Below, piece after piece: positions 56,131-64,000 of a stretch of DNA of 64,000 nucleotides (within the stretch, counting starts at the first letter, position 1; every line of letters begins with the position of its first letter). Origin of the DNA: Azospirillum sp. B21 (GTDB taxonomy: Bacteria > Pseudomonadota > Alphaproteobacteria > Azospirillales > Azospirillaceae); the NCBI RefSeq assembly GCF_008364825.1, contig NZ_VTTO01000001.1, positions 1-64,000 on the forward strand, in the 5' to 3' direction. Under the pieces are notes generated by a model, which ran no database searches, was not told the origin of the DNA, and worked only from the letters and a program-made list of their open reading frames with translations. A program made the position numbers and the translations under genes.

Positions 56131-58464
56131 ATGAAGTTCGGCATCGGACAGGCGGTTCCGCGCACCGAAGACGCCCGGCTGCTGACCGGCGGCGGCCGCT
56201 ACACCGACGACGTGTCTCTTCCCGGCCAGGCCTATGCGGCCTTTGTCCGCTCCCCCCACGCCTTTGCGGCGATCGGCTCGGTCGATGCGTCGGACGCGCT
56301 GGCGCAGCCCGGCGTGCTGGCGGTCTACACCGTCGCCGATCTCGACGCCGAGAATGTCGGCATGATCCCCTGTCAGGCGGTGCTGAAGCAGCGCGACGGG
56401 TCGAACTATGTCCGCACCCCGCGTCCGGCGCTGGCCCGCGGCTTCGCCCGCCATGTCGGCGATCCGGTCGCCATGGTCGTGGCCGAGACGCTGGAAGCCG
56501 CGCGCGAGGCGGCCGAACTGGTGATGGTCGATTACGAGGACCGCGACTCCGTCACCGGAACGCTGGAGGCGTTGGAGCCCGGCCGTCCACTGGTGTGGGA
56601 CGGGGCGCCGAACAACCTCTGCTTCGACTGGGACACCGGCGACGAGGCGGCGGTGGAGGCGGCGCTCGCCGGCGCCCACCGCGTGGTGGACCTGGAGCTG
56701 GTCAACAATCGCGTCGTCGCCAACCCGATGGAAGGCCGCGCCTGCGTCGCCGGTGTGGAGTCCGGCGCCGACGGCGCGCCCGGCCGTCTGCTGATCTACG
56801 TCACCAGCCAGGGCGTCCACGGCCTGCAGAAGCAGTTCGCCAAGATCCTGAACGAGCCGGACTCCCGCATCCGCGTGCTGACCACCGATGTCGGCGGCGG
56901 CTTCGGCATGAAGCTGTTCAACTACCCGGAATATGTCGCCTGCCTGTTTGCCGCCCGCCGGCTGAACCGCGCGGTAAAATGGGCCGCCGACCGGATCGAG
57001 GGCTTCATCAGCGACGACCATGGCCGCGACCATGTCAGCAAGGCGCGTCTGGCGCTCGATGCCGATGGCCGCTTCCTGGGCCTGCGGGTGGACACCGTCG
57101 CCAATCTCGGCGCCTACCTGTCGAATTACGGCCCCTTCATCCCGACCGATGCCGGATCGGCGATGCTGGTCGGCTCCTACCGCACGCCGGCGGTCTATGT
57201 GCGGGTGAAGGGCGTGTTCACCAACACCCAGCCGGTGGACGCCTATCGCGGCGCCGGCCGGCCGGAAGCCGCCTATCTGCTGGAACGGCTGATCGACCAT
57301 GCCGGGCGGGTCACCGGCCTCGGCCCGGCGGAGATCCGGCGGCGCAACTTCATCCCGCCGACCGCCATGCCCTATGCCACGCCGATGGGGCAGGTCTATG
57401 ACACCGGCGATTTCGCTCAGAATCTTGAGGATGGCCTGATCCTTGCCGACGTGGCCGGCCTGCCCGCCCGCAAGGCGGAGGCCAAAGCCCGCGGCAAGCT
57501 GCGCGGCGCCGGCTTGGCCACCTATATCGAGGCCTGCTCGGGCGGCGGGCCGGAGCAGGCGACCGTCCAGGTCAACGGCGACGGCAAGGTCGTGCTGATG
57601 ATCGGCACCCAAACCAACGGCCAGGGCCACGAGACCGCCTACAAGCAGATCCTCGCCGACCGGCTGGGCGTTCCGCCGGAGGATGTCGAGGTGGTGCAGG
57701 GCGACACCGACCGCGTCAGCTGGGGGGCCGGCACCGGCGGCTCCCGCTCCGTGCCGGTGGGCGGTTCGGCGCTGGCGGAGGGGGCGGCCAAGGTGGTGAA
57801 GGCCGCCACGACGGTCGCCGCCGACCTGCTGGAGACCGCCGAGATCGATGTCGAGTTCGCCGACGGCCACTTCACCGTCGTCGGCACCGACCGCGCAGTG
57901 TCGCTGAGGGAGGTGGCCGCCAAGGCTGCCGAGGGTGGCACCGGCATCGCCTTCTCCGAGATGGCGCGCTGGACCCCGCCGGCCAGCACCTTCCCCAACG
58001 GCTGCCACGTCGCGGAGGTGGAGATCGACCCCGCCACCGGCGTGATCGAGGTGGTGCGCTACAGCGTCGTCGACGATTTCGGCACGGTGATCAACCCGAT
58101 GCTGGTGATCGGCCAGATCCATGGCGGCGTTGCCCAGGGGCTGGGGCAGGCGCTGCAGGAGCGGGTGGTGTTCGATCCCGACAGCGGACAGCTGCTCTCC
58201 GGGTCCTTCATGGACTACCAGATGCCGCGCGCGGTCGACATGCCGCCGATCGAGGTGAAGCTGAACAGCGTTCCCAGCACCACCAACATGCTGGGCATGA
58301 AGGGGGCCGGCGAGGCCGGGGCCATCGGCGCGCCGCCGGCGATCATCAATGCGGTGGTCGATGCGCTGTCCGACCTCGGCATCACCCACATCGACATGCC
58401 GGCGACGCCGGAAGCGGTGTGGGCGGCGATCCGCGGTGCCGAAACCCGCATGGCGGCGGAATAG
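56131..58464 (+). CDS. Xanthine dehydrogenase-family molybdenum hydroxylase, large subunit (form II CoxL type)
   Basis: Molybdopterin-cytosine-dinucleotide-binding large subunit of 777 residues. FGIGQAVPRTEDARLLTGGG opens the protein, GGGFGMKLF near 252 and QGHETAYKQ near 500 are cofactor-binding blocks, and the catalytic Glu is in GAGEAGAIGAP near 730. The active-site loop reads AYRGAGRPEAAYL, the form II signature, not AYRCSFR of true CO dehydrogenases. The medium (FAD) and small (2Fe-2S) subunits are not encoded beside it. It probably oxidises an aldehyde or N-heterocycle. GGCGGGAG precedes the start. Confidence 0.92.
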   Translation: MKFGIGQAVPRTEDARLLTGGGRYTDDVSLPGQAYAAFVRSPHAFAAIGSVDASDALAQPGVLAVYTVADLDAENVGMIPCQAVLKQRDGSNYVRTPRPALARGFARHVGDPVAMVVAETLEAAREAAELVMVDYEDRDSVTGTLEALEPGRPLVWDGAPNNLCFDWDTGDEAAVEAALAGAHRVVDLELVNNRVVANPMEGRACVAGVESGADGAPGRLLIYVTSQGVHGLQKQFAKILNEPDSRIRVLTTDVGGGFGMKLFNYPEYVACLFAARRLNRAVKWAADRIEGFISDDHGRDHVSKARLALDADGRFLGLRVDTVANLGAYLSNYGPFIPTDAGSAMLVGSYRTPAVYVRVKGVFTNTQPVDAYRGAGRPEAAYLLERLIDHAGRVTGLGPAEIRRRNFIPPTAMPYATPMGQVYDTGDFAQNLEDGLILADVAGLPARKAEAKARGKLRGAGLATYIEACSGGGPEQATVQVNGDGKVVLMIGTQTNGQGHETAYKQILADRLGVPPEDVEVVQGDTDRVSWGAGTGGSRSVPVGGSALAEGAAKVVKAATTVAADLLETAEIDVEFADGHFTVVGTDRAVSLREVAAKAAEGGTGIAFSEMARWTPPASTFPNGCHVAEVEIDPATGVIEVVRYSVVDDFGTVINPMLVIGQIHGGVAQGLGQALQERVVFDPDSGQLLSGSFMDYQMPRAVDMPPIEVKLNSVPSTTNMLGMKGAGEAGAIGAPPAIINAVVDALSDLGITHIDMPATPEAVWAAIRGAETRMAAE

Positions 58465-58600
58465 GCCGGCAATTCTCACCGGGGGCGTAAGGGAAAGTCC
58501 TAGTCGGAAGGTGCGGCACTTGCCACACCTCTGTCCGATGAAAACCGTGGCATTGTTGCTTACCTAAAGGTGGGTTCTCTGGTCTGACGGGGGTAAGGCG

Positions 58601-59362
58601 ATGGCGTTTGGTGACGGCGGGTGCGGTGGACAGTGCGCGGACAGGCTCGATCTGGACTTCACGATGGCGTTCCAGCCCATCGTCGATGTCGTTGGCAGCT
58701 CCGTCTGGGCGCATGAGGCGCTGGTCCGCGGCACCGCCGGCCAAGGTGCCGGCTGGATTCTGGGGCAGGTGACCGACGCCACCCGCTACGCCTTCGACCA
58801 GTCCTGCCGCATCAAGGCGATCGAACTGGCCTCATCCCTGCCGATGAACGGCGCCCGCCTATCCATCAACTTCCTGCCCAACGCCGTCTACAAGGCGGAG
58901 GCCTGCATCCGCGCGACGCTTGCCGCCGCCCGGCGCACCGGCTTCCCAACCGACCGCATCATCTTCGAAGTGACGGAGAACGAGCGGGTGGTGGACCACG
59001 ACCACTTGAAGAGCATCTTCAACGAATACAAGCGCCAGGGATTCCTGACCGCCATCGACGATTTCGGCTCCGGCTATTCCGGCTTGAACCTGCTGGCGGA
59101 ATTCCAGCCGGACATCATCAAGCTGGACATGGAGCTGACCCGCAACATCGACACCGAACGGGCGCGGCGCAGCATCGTCAAGGCAATCCTGGCGGTGTGC
59201 GAGGATCTCGCCATCACCCCCATCGCCGAGGGTATCGAGACGGCGGACGAGGCCAAGACCCTGCGCGATCTCGGCGTCACCCTGATGCAGGGCTACCTGT
59301 TCGCCAAGCCGGCCTTCGAGGCGGTGGTGACCGATCCGGAACTGGCGATGCTGGCGGCTTAA
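58601..59362 (+). CDS. EAL-domain cyclic-di-GMP phosphodiesterase
   Basis: Single EAL domain of 253 residues, without GGDEF or sensor. All catalytic positions are visible: HEALVRG near residue 45, Asn in SINFLPN, Glu in FEVTENE near 125, the Asp pair in AIDDFGSGYSGL, Lys in IIKLDMELT, Glu in IAEGIET, and Gln in MQGYLFAKP. It should hydrolyse cyclic-di-GMP to pGpG. The N terminus holds two close cysteines (GGCGGQC), which might respond to redox. Its stop overlaps the convergent GNAT gene stop in the sequence TTAA. Confidence 0.92.
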   Translation: MAFGDGGCGGQCADRLDLDFTMAFQPIVDVVGSSVWAHEALVRGTAGQGAGWILGQVTDATRYAFDQSCRIKAIELASSLPMNGARLSINFLPNAVYKAEACIRATLAAARRTGFPTDRIIFEVTENERVVDHDHLKSIFNEYKRQGFLTAIDDFGSGYSGLNLLAEFQPDIIKLDMELTRNIDTERARRSIVKAILAVCEDLAITPIAEGIETADEAKTLRDLGVTLMQGYLFAKPAFEAVVTDPELAMLAA

Positions 59363-59907
59363 GGCCGCACCGGCGCCGTCATGTAGCTCATCCCGCCGCC
59401 GTAACTCTCAAGCTTGGCCTTCAATGCCGGTCCGCCGTCCCGGTACGGCGTGAAGCCGACCCGGTCCCAATAGCTCCGCGCTCCCGGTGTCGAGGTCAGC
59501 GCCAGCCACCGCCACCCCTCGCGGGCCGCCAGCCCATGCGCATAGTCCAGCACCGCCGCCCCCAGCCCCGTGCCGCGCGCCTCAGGCAGCAACGCGATGT
59601 CGTGCAGGTAGAGGCAGTCCGCATCCGGCGGCAGTTTTCCCAGCGGCGTGTCGAGCGGCGGCGGGACGCCCAGCCTGCCCGGATGCATGACGCCATAGCC
59701 GATGACTTCGCCGCGACACTCCGCCACTCGGCAGCCGGCGGGGTAAAGTGCGAGCCTCTCTTCGAACACGCTGCGGTCTTCCGGGTAGGTCGGATGCACG
59801 ATATCCGCAATGGCGAGCAACCGGTCCAGATCGGCAGCGGTCATAGCACGCCATAGAGCCGATGCGCCTGCACCGGCCACCCGCCCACCCTCCGACCGCT
59901 CTTCCAC
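59359..59907 (-). CDS. GNAT-family N-acetyltransferase
   Basis: Acetyl-CoA-dependent acetyltransferase of about 182 residues. Motif A is LHDIALLPEARGTGLGAAVLD, cited here in part for its Arg/Gln-x-x-Gly-x-Gly form (ARGTGLG), and the C-terminal part has ARSYWDRVGFTPY, a typical GNAT ending. GTG at 59907 is proposed as start because AAGGAGG lies six bases upstream; ATG at 59913 would touch that site, and ATG at 59844 would start right at the domain. The substrate is unknown. Confidence 0.82.
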   Translation of the reverse strand: MEERSEGGRVAGAGASALWRAMTAADLDRLLAIADIVHPTYPEDRSVFEERLALYPAGCRVAECRGEVIGYGVMHPGRLGVPPPLDTPLGKLPPDADCLYLHDIALLPEARGTGLGAAVLDYAHGLAAREGWRWLALTSTPGARSYWDRVGFTPYRDGGPALKAKLESYGGGMSYMTAPVRP

Positions 59908-60003
59908 CGTCATCCTCCTTCTCCGTTCCACACCCGTTCAAAAGCTTCCGGCCCGCTGTCGGGCACGGTATGCTGACCGTTCATACCAAAGGGAGTTCAC
60001 CCC

Positions 60004-60776
<773 letters not shown>

Positions 60777-60780
<4 letters not shown>

Positions 60781-61610
60781 CCTCCTCTGTCTCGTGCCTG
60801 GGCGATGCGGCGACCGCGGTTCTGACCACCGCGGCGCCGCTGGAGAAAGTGCGCCTTACCCGTGACCACGCCGCGGCATGGCGCGACGGCCTGCTGTCGC
60901 CCGACGTGCCCGTTCCGCCGCCCGACCGCCCTGCCCGCCCCGAGCGGCCGGAGTTGAAGCTGCCGCGCGACATGCCCAAGCGCGGGCGCGGCGGCAGCGC
61001 GCAAAACCGCATCGCCCTGCTGCACGCGCTGGCCCATATCGAACTGAACGCCATCGATCTTGCCTGGGACATCGTCGCCCGATTCGCTCCTCTCGGCCTG
61101 CCGAAGGGCTTCACCGACGACTGGGTGCAGGTGGCCGACGACGAGGCGCGGCATTTCCGGATGCTGGAGACTCGGCTGAACGCGCTGGGTTCCTCCTATG
61201 GCGACCTGCCGGCCCATGACGGTCTGTGGCAGGCGGCGACGGAGACCGCGCACGACCTCGCCGCCCGGCTGGCGGTGGTGCCGATGGTGCTGGAGGCGCG
61301 CGGGCTGGACGTCACGCCGGAGACGGTGCGCCGCCTGCGCGATTTCGGCGACGCGGAGAGCGCCGACCTGCTGCAGACCATCCATGACGAGGAAATCAGC
61401 CATGTCGCCGCCGGCCACCGCTGGTTCGTCCACCTCTGCGCCGAACGCGGGGCGGAGCCGGTCGCCCTGTGGCAGGAACTGGTCGGACGCCATTTCCGCG
61501 GCGGGCTGAAGCGCCCCTTCAACGTCGGCAGCCGCCAACTCGCCGGCTTCGGCCCGGAATATTACGAGCCGATCACGCCCGAAATTGACCGCAAGCCGGA
61601 AACCCGGTAA
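60777..61610 (+). CDS. DUF455 family ferritin-like protein
   Basis: Protein of 277 residues of the DUF455 family, whose fold and metal-ligand pattern are ferritin-like. The blocks [17 protein letters not shown] near residue 80, [12 protein letters not shown] near 120, and [15 protein letters not shown] near 203 supply the Glu and His residues expected to bind two metal ions. It resembles the tRNA hydroxylase MiaE in the metal-binding pattern only, and the function is not established. It starts in an ATGA overlap with cysQ and precedes thrB by 13 bases. Confidence 0.85.
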
Positions 61611-61623
61611 GGCGCTGCACATC

Positions 61624-62607
61624 ATGGCCGTATACACCGAAGTCACCGACGAGGATCTCAGCACCTTCGCCGCCCAGTACGATCTGGGCGCGGTGCTGTC
61701 GTGCAAAGGCATCGCGGAGGGGGTGGAGAATTCCAACTTCCTGCTGGTGACCGAACGCGGCCCTTACATCCTGACGCTCTACGAGAAGCGCACGAGGAAG
61801 GAGGATTTGCCCTTCTTCCTCGGCCTGATGGAGCATCTGGCGGACAAGGGCATCGCCTGTCCCCTGCCGGTGGCGGCGCGCGACGGCGTGGCGTTGCGCG
61901 AGCTGTGCGGCCGGCCGGCGGTGATCGTCACCTTCCTGGCCGGCATGTGGCCGCGCCGGATCATGCCGCAGCATTGCGCCCAGCTGGGCGAGGCTCTGGC
62001 CCGCCTGCATCTGGCGGTCGGCGACTTCCGCATGGAGCGGCCGAACGCTTTGGCCCTGCCCGGCTGGAAGGACCTGTTCGCCAAATCGGCAGAGCGTGCC
62101 GACGAGGTGGCGCCCGGCCTGCGCGCGACGCTGGAGGCGGAACTGGCGGCGCTGGAGGCAAATTGGCCTGTCGGCCTGCCGGCCGGCGTCATCCATGCCG
62201 ATCTGTTCCCGGACAATGTCTTCTTCCGCGGCGACAGCCTGTCCGGCCTGATCGACTTCTATTTCGCCTGCAACGACTTCTTCGTCTACGACGTGGCGAT
62301 CTGCATCAACGCCTGGTGCTTCGAGGTCGATGGGTCCTTCAACGCCACCAAGGCCAGGCTGCTGCTGTTCAACTACCGCAAGGTCCGCCCTCTGTCCCGC
62401 GAAGAGCTGGACGCCCTGCCCTGGCTGTGCCGCGGCAGCGCGGTGCGTTTCCTGCTGACCCGTCTCTATGACTGGCTGAACCATCCGCCCGGCGCCTTCG
62501 TGCGGCCGAAGGATCCGCTGGAATATCTGCGCAAGCTGCGCTTCCACCAGTCGGTCCGCGGCCTGGGCGACTATTTCCTCGACGACTCCGATGCAGGCGG
62601 GCGATGA
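61624..62607 (+). CDS. thrB: Homoserine kinase, ThrB type II
   Basis: Homoserine kinase of the aminoglycoside-phosphotransferase fold, 327 residues, which makes O-phosphohomoserine for threonine. The opening [15 protein letters not shown] and GVENSNFLL are family hallmarks. The catalytic loop is [14 protein letters not shown] near residue 194 with the catalytic Asp, and the metal-binding Asp is in GLIDFYFA. It is not related to GHMP-type ThrB of E. coli. The start at 61624 is the consensus start. It overlaps rnhA by four bases. Confidence 0.95.
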   Translation: MAVYTEVTDEDLSTFAAQYDLGAVLSCKGIAEGVENSNFLLVTERGPYILTLYEKRTRKEDLPFFLGLMEHLADKGIACPLPVAARDGVALRELCGRPAVIVTFLAGMWPRRIMPQHCAQLGEALARLHLAVGDFRMERPNALALPGWKDLFAKSAERADEVAPGLRATLEAELAALEANWPVGLPAGVIHADLFPDNVFFRGDSLSGLIDFYFACNDFFVYDVAICINAWCFEVDGSFNATKARLLLFNYRKVRPLSREELDALPWLCRGSAVRFLLTRLYDWLNHPPGAFVRPKDPLEYLRKLRFHQSVRGLGDYFLDDSDAGGR

Positions 62608-63080
62608 CCGACGGCTCCACCCCGACTGAATCCGGCGGCAAGACCGTCGACATCTTCACTGACGGTGCTTGCAGCGGCAATCCCGGTCCCGGCGGCTGGG
62701 GCGCCATCCTGCGCTATGGCGAGGTGGAGAAGGAGCTGTATGGCGGCGAGCCGGCGACCACCAACAACCGCATGGAGCTGATGGCCGCCATCATGGCGCT
62801 GGAGGCCCTGAAGAAGCCGGTGACCGTCCGCCTCTTCACCGACAGCGAATATGTGAAGAACGGCATCACCAAGTGGATCCATGGCTGGAAAGCCAAAGGT
62901 TGGATGACCGCCGACCGCAAGCCGGTGAAGAACGTCGATCTGTGGCAGCGCCTGGAAGAGGCGAAGAGGCAGCACCAGATCGAATTCCACTGGGTCCGCG
63001 GCCATGCCGGCCACCCGGAAAATGAACGCGCCGACGAACTGGCCCGGCGCGGCGTGGCCGACGTGCGGGCGCGGGGCTGA
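62604..63080 (+). CDS. rnhA: Ribonuclease HI
   Basis: RNase HI of 158 residues that cuts the RNA strand of RNA-DNA hybrids. The four acids of the active site are in [16 protein letters not shown] near residue 16 (Asp), [12 protein letters not shown] near 54 (Glu), LFTDSEYV near 76 (Asp), and [10 protein letters not shown] near 138 (Asp). The basic handle region ([17 protein letters not shown]) is present. It begins in an ATGA overlap with thrB, an arrangement common in alphaproteobacteria. Confidence 0.97.
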   Translation: MTDGSTPTESGGKTVDIFTDGACSGNPGPGGWGAILRYGEVEKELYGGEPATTNNRMELMAAIMALEALKKPVTVRLFTDSEYVKNGITKWIHGWKAKGWMTADRKPVKNVDLWQRLEEAKRQHQIEFHWVRGHAGHPENERADELARRGVADVRARG

Positions 63081-63162
63081 ACGAAGATCCGGGCGCTGGC
63101 GAGCGCACATCAATGTGCGCTATGGTTGTGACGGTAAGACCTGATGCCTGGGATGCCGCAGC

Positions 63163-63399
63163 ATGGCCGACAACGCCGACCTCAGCCTGTTGATGGAGCG
63201 CGTCAACGAGATGATCGCCGGTCAGCGGCGTATCCAGGACGACCTCACCACCTTGCGCAGTGATGTCTCGTGGCTGAAGCAGAATGCGGCGACCCGCAGC
63301 ATGATGCTGGCGCAGACCGAAGTCATGAGCCAGTTCGACAGCGTCCTGGCGACACTGGACGGGCGGATGGCGACCATCGAGGCGAAGCTGGCGATCTGA
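63163..63399 (+). CDS. Hypothetical small coiled-coil protein
   Basis: Predicted protein of 78 residues, almost fully helical, with two heptad-rich segments (LLMERVNEMIAGQRRIQDDL and FDSVLATLDGRMATIEAKL) and a short break at residues 40-52. No signal peptide or membrane segment. It may form a dimeric coiled coil. No family recognised. It lies 82 bases after rnhA and faces the peroxiredoxin gene across a terminator. Confidence 0.55.
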   Translation: MADNADLSLLMERVNEMIAGQRRIQDDLTTLRSDVSWLKQNAATRSMMLAQTEVMSQFDSVLATLDGRMATIEAKLAI

Positions 63400-63417
63400 T
63401 CGGCCAATCAAAAGGAA

Positions 63418-63450
63418 ACGCCGCGCAGGAGATCGAGTCCCGCACGGCGT
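63418..63450 (-). terminator. Terminator of the peroxiredoxin gene
   Basis: ACGCCGCGCAGGA (63418-63430) and TCCCGCACGGCGT (63438-63450) form a 13-pair stem with two G-U pairs on the minus-strand RNA. A T-rich tract follows on the minus strand at 63403-63417. Confidence 0.65.
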
Positions 63451-63459
63451 CTCGTAGAC

Positions 63460-63942
63460 TCAAACCTTCTCCAGCACCGCCTCGGCCGAAGACACCTCGA
63501 ACTTGCCGGGGGCCTCGACGGCGACGTGGGTGACTTTGCCGTCTTCCGCCACCAGGGCGAAGCGCTGCCCGCGGGTGCCCAGGCCATAGCCCGAACCGTC
63601 CATGGTCAGGCCGAGCGCCGTGGTGAAGGTGGCGTTGCCGTCCGGCAGCATCTTCACCTTGTCGCCGACGCCGCCCTTGTCACCCCAGGCGCGCATCACG
63701 AACGGGTCGTTGACCGCGAGGCAGATGATGCTGTCGACGCCCTTGGCCTTCAGCGCGTCGGCCTGCTGGACGAAGCCCGGCAGATGCTTGGCGGAGCAGG
63801 TCGGGGTGAAGGCGCCGGGGACGGAGAACAGGACGACCTTCTTGCCCTTGAACAGCTCGTCGGTGGTCACTTCCTGCATGCCGTTGTCGGTCAGCCACTT
63901 CAGCGTGACGGACGGAATGGTATCGCCAACCTGGATGCTCAT
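63460..63942 (-). CDS. Peroxiredoxin, Prx5 type
   Basis: Thiol peroxidase of 160 residues related to human Prx5 and bacterial hybrid peroxiredoxins. The peroxidatic Cys is in PGAFTPTCSAKHLPGF near residue 48, with the supporting Thr. A second Cys in SIICLAVNDPFVMRAWG near 74 may be the resolving residue. It reduces hydrogen peroxide and organic peroxides in the cytoplasm with a glutathione or thioredoxin partner. No fused glutaredoxin domain is present. A terminator lies downstream. Confidence 0.95.
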   Translation of the reverse strand: MSIQVGDTIPSVTLKWLTDNGMQEVTTDELFKGKKVVLFSVPGAFTPTCSAKHLPGFVQQADALKAKGVDSIICLAVNDPFVMRAWGDKGGVGDKVKMLPDGNATFTTALGLTMDGSGYGLGTRGQRFALVAEDGKVTHVAVEAPGKFEVSSAEAVLEKV

Positions 63943-64000
63943 CGTCTCTAACCCTTCCCGTTTTTGGGTTTGTCCCTATTGGTCGGGCCGGACCCTCTTC

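Noticed and set aside
55983..56165. Longer start for the YedK/SRAP gene
   Set aside because: The catalytic Cys must be residue 2, which fixes the start at 55982; the longer frame would also run into the divergent hydroxylase gene.

Overview
The window is high-GC alphaproteobacterial chromosome, most likely Azospirillum or a close relative in the Rhodospirillales. This is an inference from the order dusB(nifR3)-ntrB-ntrC-ntrY-ntrX ... hfq-hflX, a fused ispDF, a lipoyl domain on pyruvate dehydrogenase E1-beta, a PhyR-type stress regulator and GTTC-N7-GTTC SOS boxes. It is mostly housekeeping DNA. I see no prophage, insertion sequence, CRISPR array or integrated element, although a type II toxin-antitoxin pair has entered the ntr-hfq block.

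Layout: 0.1-2.6 kb tRNA nucleotidyltransferase, CoA pyrophosphatase and a DUF1285 protein (minus). 2.9-9.8 kb a four-gene MoxR-DUF58-BatA/DUF4159-membrane protein operon (plus). 9.9 kb tRNA-Gln(TTG). 10.1-13.1 kb small proteins and a divergent MFS/LysR pair with a palindromic operator. 13.2-14.4 kb ssb with a candidate LexA-controlled promoter, and a degenerate receiver protein. 14.6-18.6 kb a poorly characterised locus: a coiled-coil/proline-rich protein, a ParA/TraL-like ATPase fused to a TraK-like head through a Pro/Glu linker, and two tandem paralogous membrane coiled-coil proteins. 18.8-22.6 kb a histone-deacetylase-fold enzyme, then a TPP riboswitch and the thiZXY transporter. 22.7-25.6 kb universal stress protein, inositol-phosphatase-family enzyme and two small unknowns.

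25.8-36.5 kb is the nitrogen and post-transcriptional control block on the minus strand: dusB, ntrB, ntrC, ntrY, ntrX, a Phd/VapC module with its own 15-bp-arm operator, a HAD phosphatase, hfq and hflX. 36.6-39.6 kb: a cytochrome c assembly-type membrane protein, ispDF, cinA and a tautomerase. 39.6-47.3 kb is the pyruvate dehydrogenase region (pdhA-pdhB-pdhC-chorismate mutase-lpdA, then DUF29, lipA and a COQ10-like protein); lipA supplies the lipoyl cofactor carried by the E1-beta and E2 proteins. 47.4-51.2 kb: FtsB-like protein, a small lipoprotein and modABC with a candidate ModE box. 51.4-56 kb: rpe, stress-associated genes (DUF4142, YeaQ/GlsB, PhyR), a secreted nuclease-fold protein and a YedK/SRAP protein. 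56.1-63.9 kb: a lone form II CoxL-type molybdenum hydroxylase large subunit, an EAL phosphodiesterase, a GNAT enzyme, a tight cysQ-DUF455-thrB-rnhA run, a small coiled-coil protein and a peroxiredoxin.

The signals that best repay attention are the ATPase/coiled-coil locus at 14.6-18.6 kb, the TPP riboswitch that appears to place the ribosome-binding site of a 17-codon leader ORF inside the aptamer and then couple to thiZ, the SOS-type ssb promoter, the toxin-antitoxin operator, the perfect palindrome upstream of pdhA, and an NtrX without the sigma-54 contact motif. All calls come from reading the sequence; no database search was run.
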